DNA of 64,000 nucleotides from Lachnospiraceae bacterium (GCA_017635395.1 JAGBLN010000035.1:1-64000), one strand, 5' to 3'; counted from the first letter of the stretch, positions 18,345 through 27,795 are shown. Program-made: numbers and translations. The notes: generated by a model not told the origin, from the letters alone.

Positions 18345-18448
18345 GTTCTTTGCCACATCTGTATGCCGCAATAACACGAGGTTCTAACCGACGAGTCGGT
18401 TAGAACTCGCTACCTTCGTTTTGCTTAGCATACCGACGGGCAAAGAAC
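18345..18448. repeat. Nested ~104-base inverted repeat between tlyA and nadK
   Basis: Four nested stems share one axis: GTTCTTTGCC (18345-18354) with GGCAAAGAAC (18439-18448); GTATGC (18361-18366) with GCATAC (18428-18433); GCAA with TTGC; and a perfect 12-bp core GTTCTAACCGAC (18381-18392) with GTCGGTTAGAAC (18395-18406), separated by only GA. No coding frame crosses it. It may be a mobile palindromic unit, a structured leader for nadK, or a processed RNA. Confidence 0.7.
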
Positions 18449-18530
18449 TTACACTGTGATGAATTTTGAAGACTAACACACTGCATAGTTTCAGTTGTCT
18501 TTGGGTGACGTACCGGATATGAGGTGAACT

Positions 18531-19379
18531 GTGAAGAATATTTGTATACTGTCCAACAGCATAAAGGATGAGAATCTTGAACTGGGTAAAAAGATCCGGA
18601 AAGATATTGTGAGGCTTGCTAAAGAAGCAGGCATAGAGGGAATCAATACACCCTTGTTGGATCTTTGTGATGATGAAGATATTGATACTGAGGGGATAGA
18701 GGCTATCATTGTTATCGGTGGTGACGGGTCAGTTCTGTCGGCTGCAAAGCGTACCATAGGAAGCGGTGTGCCCCTTATCGGCTTCAATCTGGGAGCAGTA
18801 GGGTTTCTTGCGGAAGTTGAGCCTTCTGACAGTGAGAAGGCGCTGAAAAGGCTCCTCACGGATGATATAAAGATAGAAGAGCGAATGATGCTCCGGGGCT
18901 CAGTATACAGGAACGGAGAAGTCGTGGAAACAGGACATGCGCTTAATGATGTTGTGATAGCCAGACGTGGGGACATGATGTTATCCGGATACAGCATAAG
19001 CGTAAACGGATCGTACCTGAGTGACTTCCGGGCTGACGGGATCATAATCAGTACCCCTACCGGATCTACTGCATATAATCTTTCTGCCGGCGGCGCCATA
19101 GTAAAGCCTGATGCAAGGCTTATCCAGATGACACCAGTGGCTGCACATCTTTTAAATAACAGAAGTGTTATCTTTTCCGGAGATGACGTGGTAGCTGTTT
19201 CCATACTGCCGTCTACGGGGCGTCATCCGGTGGCAACCGGTGTCAGCTTTGACGGCAATCAGCATGCGGCCCTTCAGGAAGGGGATGTGGTCAAAGTGAC
19301 AAGTTCCGGGCAGGTTACCCGTATCATTCGTCTTTCTGACGACGGATTTCTGCAGATTCTCCAAAAGAAGATGGTTTGA
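18531..19379 (+). CDS. nadK: NAD kinase
   Basis: Phosphorylates NAD to NADP. The 282-residue protein has the ATP-site motif VIGGDGSVL, GFNLGAVGFLAEVE, the conserved ADGIIISTPTGSTAYNLSAGG block and GDVVKV near the end. It starts with GTG at 18531 preceded by GAGGTG. The gap to recN is 14 bases. In many Firmicutes an argR/ahrC gene lies between nadK and recN; none is present here. Confidence 0.94.
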   Translation: MKNICILSNSIKDENLELGKKIRKDIVRLAKEAGIEGINTPLLDLCDDEDIDTEGIEAIIVIGGDGSVLSAAKRTIGSGVPLIGFNLGAVGFLAEVEPSDSEKALKRLLTDDIKIEERMMLRGSVYRNGEVVETGHALNDVVIARRGDMMLSGYSISVNGSYLSDFRADGIIISTPTGSTAYNLSAGGAIVKPDARLIQMTPVAAHLLNNRSVIFSGDDVVAVSILPSTGRHPVATGVSFDGNQHAALQEGDVVKVTSSGQVTRIIRLSDDGFLQILQKKMV

Positions 19380-19393
19380 CGGAGGAAAAATAA

Positions 19394-21076
19394 ATGCTTG
19401 AAAGCTTAACGGTAAAGAATTTTGCCCTGATAAAGGAAGCTGATGTGGAGTTTACCAAGGGGCTTAATATACTTACGGGTGAAACCGGTGCGGGTAAGTC
19501 TGTGGTCATCGGTTCTATAGCGCTGACACTGGGGGAAAAGGCTGTCAGTGACATCATACGCGAAGGGGCAGAGTATGCTTTTTCTGAGCTTGTTTTCCAT
19601 GTGGAGGATGAGAAGCTTATTTCTGCAATAAAGGCATTGGACATGCCGGTAGAAGAGGATGGAACAATAATATTAAGCCGGAAGATACAGCCGGGCAGAT
19701 CTGTGATAAAGGTATGTGGTGAAACTGTGACATTAAAGCAGATGAGGGAACTTTCATCGCTGCTTATTGACATACATGGCCAGCATGAGCACCAGTCTTT
19801 GCTTAAAGAAAGCCGCCAGAAGGAGCTTTTAGACCTTTACTGCGGTGCGGACATGGAAAAGCTCCTTTCAGAGATAAAGACGTCGTATACGGCCTATAAC
19901 GGCATCTGCAGCAGGATAGAGGAACTGTCTGTTGATGACGCTTCCAGGCAGCGGGAGCTTAGCCTGGCTGAATATGAGATAAATGAAATAGAGGCTGCAA
20001 ATATCGTTCCCGGAGAAGAGGAAGAGCTGGAGAAGAGATACAGGAAGATGAAAAATTCCGGGGCTGTGTTTGAAATCCTTTCCAGGGTAAGGGAAGCTCT
20101 TGCGCCGGACGGTGAGGGAGCAGTGGAATATGCCGGAAGGGCTGTCCATGATATAAATGCTGCGCTTGCGCTTGACGAGGGGCTTTCGGATATTGCCGGG
20201 GAACTTGCGGACTGTGAGGATATGCTTAGGACCGTGGCAAGGGAGCTGGATGACTATATGGAGGATTCGGAGTTTGACGAGGCGCTTTTCAAGGAGACGG
20301 AGGAAAGGATGGATATCATTAACCATCTGATGTCAAAGTATGGCGGCTCTACCGAAAAGATTGCCGAATACCTTGAAAAGAGACGGGCTGAGTACGAAGA
20401 ATATAAAAATCTGGATTCTGTTCTGGAAAAGCTGGGCAAACAGAAGGATGAGGCGGAACAGAAACTTAGAAAACTGTGCAAAAAGGCTCATGATATGCGT
20501 GTGAAACAGGGCACAGCGCTGGAAAAGGAGATAACGGCAGCACTTACGGACCTTAATTTCCTGAAGGTGTCATTCACGATTGATGTTACGGAGAGGGGAA
20601 ACTATGGCAGTGACGGAAATGATGATGTCAGGTTCATGATATCCCTTAATCCCGGGGAGAAGAAAAGACCTTTATCCGAGGTAGCCAGCGGCGGCGAGCT
20701 TTCCAGAATAATGCTTGCTCTCAAGGCTGTACTGGCGGACAAGGATGAGATAGGGACGCTGATTTTTGATGAGATAGATACCGGCATATCCGGCAAGACT
20801 GCATGGATGGTATCTGAAAAGATGGCGGCAATAGCTAAGTCCCATCAGACCATATGTATAACGCATCTGCCTCAGATCGCAGCCATGGCGGATACACATT
20901 TCTGTATCGAAAAGTCTGAAGTGGATGGCAGAACTGAGACCAATATAGGCAGGCTTGATGATGAGCAGTCGCTTAATGAACTTGCAAGGCTTCTTGGGGG
21001 CGGCAGCATAACGGATACCGCAATTGCCAATGCACAGGAGCTTAAGGCAGAGGCGGAAAGGGTTAAGGCTGGCTGA
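19394..21076 (+). CDS. recN: DNA repair protein RecN
   Basis: An SMC-like ATPase for double-strand break repair (560 residues). Walker A GETGAGKS (29-36), DIHGQHEHQSLL, paired coiled coils in the middle, the ABC signature SEVASGGELSRIMLALK, Walker B LIFDEIDTGISG and the switch ITHLPQIAAMAD are seen. The GACGGAGG Shine-Dalgarno is good. It is the last gene of the asp23-recN run. Confidence 0.95.
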   Translation: MLESLTVKNFALIKEADVEFTKGLNILTGETGAGKSVVIGSIALTLGEKAVSDIIREGAEYAFSELVFHVEDEKLISAIKALDMPVEEDGTIILSRKIQPGRSVIKVCGETVTLKQMRELSSLLIDIHGQHEHQSLLKESRQKELLDLYCGADMEKLLSEIKTSYTAYNGICSRIEELSVDDASRQRELSLAEYEINEIEAANIVPGEEEELEKRYRKMKNSGAVFEILSRVREALAPDGEGAVEYAGRAVHDINAALALDEGLSDIAGELADCEDMLRTVARELDDYMEDSEFDEALFKETEERMDIINHLMSKYGGSTEKIAEYLEKRRAEYEEYKNLDSVLEKLGKQKDEAEQKLRKLCKKAHDMRVKQGTALEKEITAALTDLNFLKVSFTIDVTERGNYGSDGNDDVRFMISLNPGEKKRPLSEVASGGELSRIMLALKAVLADKDEIGTLIFDEIDTGISGKTAWMVSEKMAAIAKSHQTICITHLPQIAAMADTHFCIEKSEVDGRTETNIGRLDDEQSLNELARLLGGGSITDTAIANAQELKAEAERVKAG

Positions 21077-21114
21077 TGGACTGCGAAAAATCCACCCGGC
21101 GGGGTAGTTGCCAC

Positions 21115-21143
21115 TTTAATAAAATTGCAGGATATTATATAAT
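21115..21143 (+). promoter_or_regulatory. Possible glgA promoter
   Basis: A perfect -10 TATAAT (21138-21143) lies in the 177-base gap between recN and glgA. The -35 candidate TTTAAT (21115-21120, spacer 17) is weak. No clear terminator for recN was found in the gap. Confidence 0.35.
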
Positions 21144-21253
21144 AAAGCTTGGATTGTATCGGTAATGGGGGACCGGTATGACATACTTAAAAATGTGACG
21201 GAATATTCTTTGCAAAAGGTTTATTTTCATAACACACGGAGGGTTACAGCAAA

Positions 21254-22708
21254 ATGAAAAACATCTTATTTGTCGCATCAGAGGGCGTTCCTTTTATTAA
21301 GACAGGCGGTCTGGCTGATGTAGTGGGTTCCCTGCCTAAGTGCGTTGACAAACGCTACTTTGATGTAAGGGTTATAATGCCTAAATATACCTGCATGAAG
21401 CAGGAAATGAAGGACCTGATGAAGTACAAGACGCACTTCTATATGGACTTTCACTGGAACAATGAGTATGTAGGCATCCTTGAGGCTGAATATGACGGCG
21501 TAAAGTATTATTTCATCGATAATGAGATGATGTTCGGCGGTTTCAAGCCTTACAGCGGAAATGTATATGATGATATCGTAAAATTCTCATTCTTTTCAAA
21601 AGCGGCTCTTTCCGCAATCCCGCTTCTTGATTTTGAACCGGATCTTATCCATTGCCATGACTGGCAGACAGGACTTGTTCCCGTATACCTTAAGGAACGT
21701 TTTTCGGACAATCCTATGTTCTCAAGGATGAAGTCCGTAATGACTATCCATAATCTTAAGTTCCAGGGCAAGTGGGATGTTAAGGATGTGCGTGATATTA
21801 CAGGTATTCCTGCAAGTTTCTTTACTCCGGATAAGCTGGAGGCATATAAGGATGCGAACCTTTTAAAGGGCGGTCTGGTATATGCTGATGCCATAACCAC
21901 CGTGAGTGATACATATGCGGAGGAAATAAAGACTCCGTTCTATGGCGAGGGCCTGGACGGACTGCTTAGAGCCCGTTCCGGAAGCTTAAGAGGTATCGTA
22001 AACGGTATCGATTATGAGGACTACGATCCTTCAAAGGATAAGTACATAGAGTATAAGTATGACGCGAAGAATTTCCGCAAGGAGAAGATAAAGAATAAGA
22101 GGGCACTCCAGAAGCAGTTAGGATTAGACCAGGATGACAAGGTCATGATGATCGGTATCGTATCGAGACTTACGGACCAGAAGGGCTTTGACCTGATCGC
22201 ATATATCATGGATGAGCTTTGTCAGGACGCCGTACAGATAGTTGTTCTGGGAACCGGCGAGGAGCGTTATGAGAATATGTTCCGCCATTTTGACTGGAAA
22301 TACGGCAATAAGGTGTCGGCAAATATCTATTATTCGGAGGAGCTTTCCCACAGGATTTATGCAGCCTGCGATGCTTTCCTTATGCCCAGCCTTTTCGAGC
22401 CTTGCGGGCTTTCACAGCTTATGGCGCTCAGGTATGGTACAGTGCCTATCGTAAGGGAGACAGGGGGACTCAAGGATACGGTGCAGCCCTATAATGAATT
22501 TGACAGTACCGGTACAGGGTTCTCATTCATGAATTACAATGCACATGAGATGTTAGCCTCCATCAGGTATGCTGAGCGCATATATTATGACAAGAGACGT
22601 GAATGGAACAAGATGATAGACAGGGCCATGGCGGCTGATTTCTCCTGGCACGTATCCGCACAGAAATACCAGGAGATGTATGACTGGCTGATAGGTGATA
22701 AGGCCTGA
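21254..22708 (+). CDS. glgA: Glycogen synthase (ADP-glucose, GT5)
   Basis: Transfers glucose from ADP-glucose to growing alpha-1,4-glucan. 484 residues, as usual for GlgA. The ADP-glucose-binding KTGGLADVVGSLPK starts at residue 16, HCHDWQTGLVP lies in the N-terminal fold, and the GT-B C-terminal half has IVSRLTDQKG and the PSLFEPCGLSQLMALRYGTVPIVRETGGLKDTV block. GGAGGG precedes ATG. No glgB/C/P neighbours are seen, so the glycogen genes are dispersed. Confidence 0.95.
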   Translation: MKNILFVASEGVPFIKTGGLADVVGSLPKCVDKRYFDVRVIMPKYTCMKQEMKDLMKYKTHFYMDFHWNNEYVGILEAEYDGVKYYFIDNEMMFGGFKPYSGNVYDDIVKFSFFSKAALSAIPLLDFEPDLIHCHDWQTGLVPVYLKERFSDNPMFSRMKSVMTIHNLKFQGKWDVKDVRDITGIPASFFTPDKLEAYKDANLLKGGLVYADAITTVSDTYAEEIKTPFYGEGLDGLLRARSGSLRGIVNGIDYEDYDPSKDKYIEYKYDAKNFRKEKIKNKRALQKQLGLDQDDKVMMIGIVSRLTDQKGFDLIAYIMDELCQDAVQIVVLGTGEERYENMFRHFDWKYGNKVSANIYYSEELSHRIYAACDAFLMPSLFEPCGLSQLMALRYGTVPIVRETGGLKDTVQPYNEFDSTGTGFSFMNYNAHEMLASIRYAERIYYDKRREWNKMIDRAMAADFSWHVSAQKYQEMYDWLIGDKA

Positions 22709-22709
22709 C

Positions 22710-22727
22710 AGGGGTATGAACAGTTAC
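22710..22727. repeat. Possible degenerate half-copy of the palindromic repeat
   Basis: Just after the glgA stop, AGGGGTATGAACAGTTAC resembles the right half of the element at 12034-12069 with one gap; only the last 11 bases (TGAACAGTTAC) are exact. No left half is present, so this may be chance. Confidence 0.25.
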
Positions 22728-22740
22728 GAATAATGAAAAT

Positions 22741-22783
22741 ATGAGCCGGAAATCTATATGGTTTCCGGCTCATTATGTGTAAT
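22741..22783 (+). terminator. Hairpin terminator after glgA
   Basis: ATGAGCCGGAAA (22741-22752) pairs perfectly with TTTCCGGCTCAT (22762-22773), 9-base loop, followed by a mixed T-rich tail rather than a pure T-run. The remaining ~200 bases before rqcH hold no convincing ORF, only weaker inverted repeats (for example GGATTTT at 22922-22928 with AAAATCC). Confidence 0.6.
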
Positions 22784-22986
22784 AATAGAGATTATGTGTG
22801 AAACATGGTTTGTACCACAGACTTTACTAAATAAGCGTGGAGGTTTTTGTGTCAATTGTTTAGGTTCCTATACATGAAACGGGAGTATGGAATGCTTCAT
22901 ACGGATTGCGGATGCAGGGACGGATTTTGTTAGGGCACAGAAAAAATCCGGATTAATAAGGAAGATTATTACGAGCTGATGATAAC

Positions 22987-24762
22987 ATGGCATACGATGG
23001 AATCACGGTAGCGGCCGTTACCGACGAACTGAATAGAAAGCTGACCGGAGGCAGGGTATACAGGATAGCCCAGCCTGAGAGTGATGCGCTTGTTCTGACC
23101 ATCAGGGCGCAGAGCGGCCAGTACAGGCTGCTGCTTTCGGCGGATGCATCCCTTCCTTTGGTTTATCTTACGGAAGAGAACAGGAAGAATCCACTCAACG
23201 CACCGGGATTCTGCATGCTGCTCAGGAAATATATCCAGAACGCAAAAATACTGGCGGTTACCCAGCCGGGGCTTGAACGCGTGATCCGCATCGAGATGGA
23301 GCATATGGATGAAATGGGGGATATGCGCAAGCTCTGCCTTATTACGGAGATCATGGGGAAGCACAGCAATATCATACTTACGGATGATAAGGATGAGATA
23401 ATCGACAGTATAAAGCGTATATCAAATCTTGTGAGCTCCGTCAGGGAAGTGCTGCCCGGCAGAAAATATTTCATACCGGAGACCAGGGGCAGGATCAATC
23501 CTATGAGCGTAAAGGATGGCGGATACCTGGATATGCCGGAAATGGCTAATATGTCCCTGCTCAAGGCTTTGACTGCATACATAGGTATTTCCAACACTGC
23601 AGCATCTGAATTTATAAGAGTGGCCGGGGCAGACGGCGACAGAACTGTTTCGGATATTGATGCTGCTGAAAAGGAACGCGTAGAAAGTGTTTTTTCATCT
23701 GCGATGGAAAAGATACGTACAGGTGATTTTTCGCCGGTGGTCTATTACCATGAGGGCGTGCCTGCTGAATATGCTGCTATTGATACTGGGATGTACCCTG
23801 AGAAGAAGACTGGTTATGGCATGTCAGAGACGTTGGAAATTTTCTACAGGGAAAAAGAACTCCATGTACGCATCAGACAGCGCAGTGCGGAACTTAGGCG
23901 TGCGGTGCAGAATGCCACCGAGAGAGTGTCTAAAAAGCTGGGACTGCAGGAAAAGCAGTGCCGCGATACGGAGAAGAGGGAGAAAAACAGGCTTTACGGG
24001 GAGCTGATAAGAGCCTATGCCTGGCAGATAGAAGAAGGCGCAGATAAGTGCGTGCTGCAGGACTACAATACCGGTGAGGATGTATGCATAAGCCTTGATC
24101 CCACACTGTCTCCACAGGATAATGCCAATAAATATTTTGATAAATATAAGAAACAGAAAAGAACCTATGAGGCACTGTCTGTATATATACAGCAGTCCGT
24201 GAAGGCTTTGGAACATCTTGAAAGCATTCAGGTGGCGTTGGATATGGCGCAGAATGAGGATGACCTGAAGGAAATCAGGCAGGAGCTGTATGATGCAGGA
24301 TATATCAGTGCCGAAAAGGGTACGTCCGGCAGAAACGGTAAGGAGTCAAAAGGCAAAGGCAAAAATGCCGGATCAAAGGCTAAGGGGCTCGGTTCAGCAC
24401 CGCTCCACTATGTGACGGAAGACGGATATCATATATATGTGGGCAAGAACAATTATCAGAATGAGTATATAACCTTTGAGCTGGCAAACGGCGGCGATAT
24501 GTGGTTCCATGCAAAGAAGATCCCGGGATCCCATGTGATCGTAAAGACAGACGGCGCAGAGCTTCCGGACAGTGTTTATGAAACGGCGGCTGCTGTTGCT
24601 GCTTATTATTCCAAGGCGGGCGGTCAGGGCAAAGTGGATGTGGACTATACCGTCAGGAAGAATCTGAAAAAAACGCCCGGAGGTGCTCCGGGATTTGTAA
24701 TATATCATACTAATTATTCCATGACGGTGAAACCGTCGTTAGAGGGGGTAAAGCCGGGATAA
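22987..24762 (+). CDS. rqcH: NFACT-family protein RqcH (Rqc2 homologue)
   Basis: RqcH binds obstructed 50S-peptidyl-tRNA complexes and adds C-terminal Ala tails to stalled chains for degradation; members were earlier annotated as fibronectin-binding proteins. 591 residues: NFACT-N domain (from MAYDGITVAAVTDELNRKLTGGRVYRI, including the TEIMGKHSNIILTD motif), helical hairpin and coiled-coil middle (about 270-430), Lys/Gly-rich spacer, and NFACT-R domain (IYVGKNNYQNEYITFELANGGDMWFHAKKIPGSHVI). The Shine-Dalgarno is weak, but the ATG matches the family start. Confidence 0.93.
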   Translation: MAYDGITVAAVTDELNRKLTGGRVYRIAQPESDALVLTIRAQSGQYRLLLSADASLPLVYLTEENRKNPLNAPGFCMLLRKYIQNAKILAVTQPGLERVIRIEMEHMDEMGDMRKLCLITEIMGKHSNIILTDDKDEIIDSIKRISNLVSSVREVLPGRKYFIPETRGRINPMSVKDGGYLDMPEMANMSLLKALTAYIGISNTAASEFIRVAGADGDRTVSDIDAAEKERVESVFSSAMEKIRTGDFSPVVYYHEGVPAEYAAIDTGMYPEKKTGYGMSETLEIFYREKELHVRIRQRSAELRRAVQNATERVSKKLGLQEKQCRDTEKREKNRLYGELIRAYAWQIEEGADKCVLQDYNTGEDVCISLDPTLSPQDNANKYFDKYKKQKRTYEALSVYIQQSVKALEHLESIQVALDMAQNEDDLKEIRQELYDAGYISAEKGTSGRNGKESKGKGKNAGSKAKGLGSAPLHYVTEDGYHIYVGKNNYQNEYITFELANGGDMWFHAKKIPGSHVIVKTDGAELPDSVYETAAAVAAYYSKAGGQGKVDVDYTVRKNLKKTPGGAPGFVIYHTNYSMTVKPSLEGVKPG

Positions 24763-24803
24763 TAGTTTGATAGAAAAGTGCTTTCTATTGGGAGAGGATA
24801 AGC

Positions 24804-25493
24804 ATGCAGAATAATAATGGGTTTGAGCAGGCAGAGGCAATGGAAGGTGCATATGCCGGTGTTGACATGCGTGAAATCTATGAAAAAAAGCCTGTGTTAT
24901 ATAAGATGATAAAGAGGCTTTTTGATATTTTCGGGTCTGCAGCGGCAATGGTCATCCTGTCACCGGTATTTATAGTGGCTTCAATAGCTGTTAAAGCCTG
25001 TGACGGAGGTCCCGCCTTTTACAGTGGTATGCGATATGGAAAAGATATGAAGATCTTTCCAATGCATAAATTCAGGTCAATGTGTGTCGACGCTGAGAGC
25101 AAGACGGAGAAATATTTAAGGGCCGGTGATATAAACGGCCTGGCGTTTAAGATAAAGAATGATCCGCGGGTAACAACTGTTGGTCGGTTCATCCGCAGGA
25201 CCAGCATAGATGAGCTGCCACAGCTATGGAATGTATTTAAAGGAGAGATGAGCCTGGTAGGTCCCAGGCCAATACAGGTTACAGATAAGGAAATCAATGA
25301 ATATGAAAAACAGCGCTGGATCGTAAAGCCCGGTATTACCTGTTTCTGGCAGGTCAGCAGGAGAGAATTCGTTCCATGGGATGAATGGGTGGATATGGAT
25401 CTCAGGTATATCCGGGAAATGAGTATTCTCACTGATATAAGGCTTTTGTTTGAAACAATCGGAGCTCTGATATACAAGGCAGGGCGCAGATAA
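24804..25493 (+). CDS. Undecaprenyl-phosphate sugar-1-phosphate transferase
   Basis: A bacterial sugar transferase (PF02397 type, 229 residues) that starts a lipid-linked glycan by moving a sugar-1-phosphate from UDP-sugar to undecaprenyl phosphate. One N-terminal membrane hairpin (about 38-58) is followed by the catalytic part: [24 protein letters not shown], the basic [28 protein letters not shown] block, and [13 protein letters not shown]. It lacks the extra four-TM domain of WbaP-type enzymes. A 7-bp hairpin (ATAGAAA/TTTCTAT, 24770-24788) sits just before its Shine-Dalgarno. Confidence 0.92.
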   Translation: MQNNNGFEQAEAMEGAYAGVDMREIYEKKPVLYKMIKRLFDIFGSAAAMVILSPVFIVASIAVKACDGGPAFYSGMRYGKDMKIFPMHKFRSMCVDAESKTEKYLRAGDINGLAFKIKNDPRVTTVGRFIRRTSIDELPQLWNVFKGEMSLVGPRPIQVTDKEINEYEKQRWIVKPGITCFWQVSRREFVPWDEWVDMDLRYIREMSILTDIRLLFETIGALIYKAGRR

Positions 25494-25555
25494 GCATTTT
25501 CTGCCGTGAAAGCGCAATAACTATATCAGATTATTATAAATGGTACAGGATATGT

Positions 25556-26440
25556 ATGGAAAAAACAGCTGCTGTCATTCTGACACACAACAGAAAAAAA
25601 CTATTATGTCGCTGCCTTGATGCCGTTATGGGGCAGAAAGGAGCACACTGTGACATAATTGTTGCCGATGGAGGCAGTACGGACGGTACAGAGGCTTTAT
25701 TCGGAGCGGAAGGAAAGTATCCGGAGGTCATCTATTATGACCTTGGTGCCAATATGGGCAGTGCGGGCTTTTATTATGCCATAAGAAAGGCTGTCACGCT
25801 GGGGTATGAAAACCTCTGGCTGATGGATGATGATGTGATCCCGGATGAGACAGCGCTTAAACAGCTGTTAAGAGCTGACAGATATCTTGAAGGGCGATGG
25901 GGTTTTTTAGTGAGCCTGGCCTGCTGGAAGGACGGCTCATTATGCAAGGCCAATATCCCAAAAACTGCACCATTAAGATTTGGCCGGATATCAAAAAAGC
26001 GAAATCTTATTCCGGTGAAGATGGCCTCCTGGGCATCCATAATGATAAAGGCAGAGACTGTAAGGAAAGCAGGGCTGCCGATAAAAGAGTATTTCATAGG
26101 GACTGAAGATTATGAATATACAGCGAGGATCAGCAGGAGATTTCCGTCATACTGGGTCACAGCCAGCCGTGTATTGCATGCAAAGGATGAAAATATAAAG
26201 GCAGATATCACAAAGGCAAGGGGAGACAGGCTGGAAAGGTTTTCTTATCTGTATCGGAATGATGTGCATTTTTACAGGAAATATGGACTGCAGGGGCATG
26301 TATACCTGGTGCTTAAGTTTGTATATACCTTTTTCCGCATAATCCTGTTTGAAAAAGGTAACCGCAACGGGAAAATAAAAATACTGATAAAAGGCTATGC
26401 GGATGGATTCAGTTTTGATCCGAAGCCGGATCGGATATAG
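25556..26440 (+). CDS. Glycosyltransferase family 2 (GlfT2/galactofuranosyltransferase-like)
   Basis: 294-residue GT-A enzyme. The N-terminal fold is VILTHNRKKLLCRCLDAV, a DGGSTDGTE motif and the metal-binding NLWLMDDDVIPDE, a DDD cluster characteristic of GlfT-like GT2 enzymes; an acceptor-side EDYEYTARISRRFP follows. Presumably it adds a sugar to the lipid-linked glycan begun by the enzyme encoded just upstream. Its last 32 bases overlap the 3' end of the convergent gene on the minus strand. Confidence 0.87.
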   Translation: MEKTAAVILTHNRKKLLCRCLDAVMGQKGAHCDIIVADGGSTDGTEALFGAEGKYPEVIYYDLGANMGSAGFYYAIRKAVTLGYENLWLMDDDVIPDETALKQLLRADRYLEGRWGFLVSLACWKDGSLCKANIPKTAPLRFGRISKKRNLIPVKMASWASIMIKAETVRKAGLPIKEYFIGTEDYEYTARISRRFPSYWVTASRVLHAKDENIKADITKARGDRLERFSYLYRNDVHFYRKYGLQGHVYLVLKFVYTFFRIILFEKGNRNGKIKILIKGYADGFSFDPKPDRI

Positions 26441-27755
26441 GTTCAGGCTGTTTTTGTTCGGATATATTTTCTTTGAGGCATGAATCAGGAAGCAGCTCCC
26501 TGTCTCCGGCAGACAGGGAATCAAGATTTGCGAAAGCAAGTACCAGGAATGTGTTATAAGCTATTTCAATGATGTGGTGTTCGATCATTAAGTCAAGAGC
26601 GATGACTGCCATCAGAAACATCCCGAAATAGTTCTTTTTTTTCATCAGCCGGATCACTATCCAGGTAAGCAACCCCATAAAGATCACAAAAGCAACTATG
26701 CCGTACATTGCATATAATCTGGTATAGGAACAGTCAACCCAGAAATAGTAAGTAGGTGCGCCTTCTACCCAGCCGAGACCATTTTGAGGAAAGTCGGTTC
26801 CAAACCATGAAAAAGGGAATGCTTTTAGCAATAGGTAATTTGTATAAATGCGGTTTTGCAGGGAATAGTATCTGTTGTACCATATATCAGGATCATCCTT
26901 ATAAAGAATTGCCCATATGAACTGAGCAGCTGCACAAACCATATAGGAAGAAACTGCGAATATGTTCCATAATTTCAGTAATCCCGCGGGAATGGTTATT
27001 TTTTTATAATTGACTATAGCGGTAAAGAAACATCCTGCAACTGCAAGGATTACACATATTGCGGCTATCTGTCCATCTACAAAAATAATATTTATGACAG
27101 TTAGCAAAATGATGGCCATGTACTCAATGATATTTAGTCTTCCTCGTTTAAGGAACATATACAGGAAGATAAGGAACATAACATGGGACGCAAGATTGGT
27201 ACAGTAATTCATGCCGAAAGCATGTCGGTTACGCATCCCTTCACCGGGGCGCTGCCATACAAGGTCATCAATGATGCCTGTTTGGGACAGGATAAAGGAT
27301 ATGCTGATTACTGAAATACCGATAATAATGGCCAATTTTATTATTTTTTTTATATCTCGGTTTGCACAGGCTACGATAACCAGCAGGGCAGCAGAAACAG
27401 GCCATTCTATTTGATTCCGCCAATACAATGCATAATACCAACCGATTATAAGTAATGTAGATAGTATCGTGCGGTATCGTTTGTCTTTTACCTCGAAAAA
27501 AACCGTATAGACGGCGGGAAAAATGATCAGATATCTTAAATTTAATATACCGTAAAACAGTATCTCAACGATAGGTAGGGGTAAAAAAGACAGCATAGAC
27601 AGGATGAGATTCTGAAACGAAATGAAGAGCAGGGACGATGTAAGATATTCATAAAAAAAACCAAGCGCAAAGAAAAAGTAGAACAATTTCTCCATAGGCT
27701 TGCGATAGGTGATGAGTTTTTTCTCTAATTCAGTTTTTAATGCTTCATGTTTCAA
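26409..27755 (-). CDS. Wzy-like polysaccharide polymerase (multi-pass membrane protein)
   Basis: A 448-residue, very hydrophobic protein with about 10-12 membrane spans and a larger loop (YKDDPDIWYNRYYSLQNRIYTNYLLLKAFPFSWFGTDFPQ) before the last spans, the layout of O-antigen/capsule polymerases. Sequence-level family identity cannot be proven by eye; the call uses topology and the neighbouring glycosyltransferases. The start is TTG with AGAGGA 7 bases upstream on the minus strand; the next in-frame ATG (27695) has no Shine-Dalgarno. Oriented against its neighbours and convergent with the GT2. Confidence 0.65.
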   Translation of the reverse strand: MKHEALKTELEKKLITYRKPMEKLFYFFFALGFFYEYLTSSLLFISFQNLILSMLSFLPLPIVEILFYGILNLRYLIIFPAVYTVFFEVKDKRYRTILSTLLIIGWYYALYWRNQIEWPVSAALLVIVACANRDIKKIIKLAIIIGISVISISFILSQTGIIDDLVWQRPGEGMRNRHAFGMNYCTNLASHVMFLIFLYMFLKRGRLNIIEYMAIILLTVINIIFVDGQIAAICVILAVAGCFFTAIVNYKKITIPAGLLKLWNIFAVSSYMVCAAAQFIWAILYKDDPDIWYNRYYSLQNRIYTNYLLLKAFPFSWFGTDFPQNGLGWVEGAPTYYFWVDCSYTRLYAMYGIVAFVIFMGLLTWIVIRLMKKKNYFGMFLMAVIALDLMIEHHIIEIAYNTFLVLAFANLDSLSAGDRELLPDSCLKENISEQKQPEPISDPASDQN

Positions 27756-27767
27756 TCGGGAATCCTC

Positions 27768-27795
27768 TGGTACAAACCTATCTATGATTGTACCA
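27768..27795. promoter_or_regulatory. Inverted repeat upstream of the minus-strand polymerase gene
   Basis: TGGTACAA (27768-27775) and TTGTACCA (27788-27795), 8-bp perfect arms with a 12-base spacer, lie 13 bases before the TTG start. Read on the minus strand, the outer arm contains TACAAT, a possible -10 box, so the repeat may be an operator. Confidence 0.4.

Noticed and set aside
22849..22863. GTG-TCA-ATT-GTT-TAG after GGAGG, a possible 4-codon leader peptide upstream of rqcH
   Set aside because: Too short to distinguish from chance and no attenuator structure clearly linked to it.
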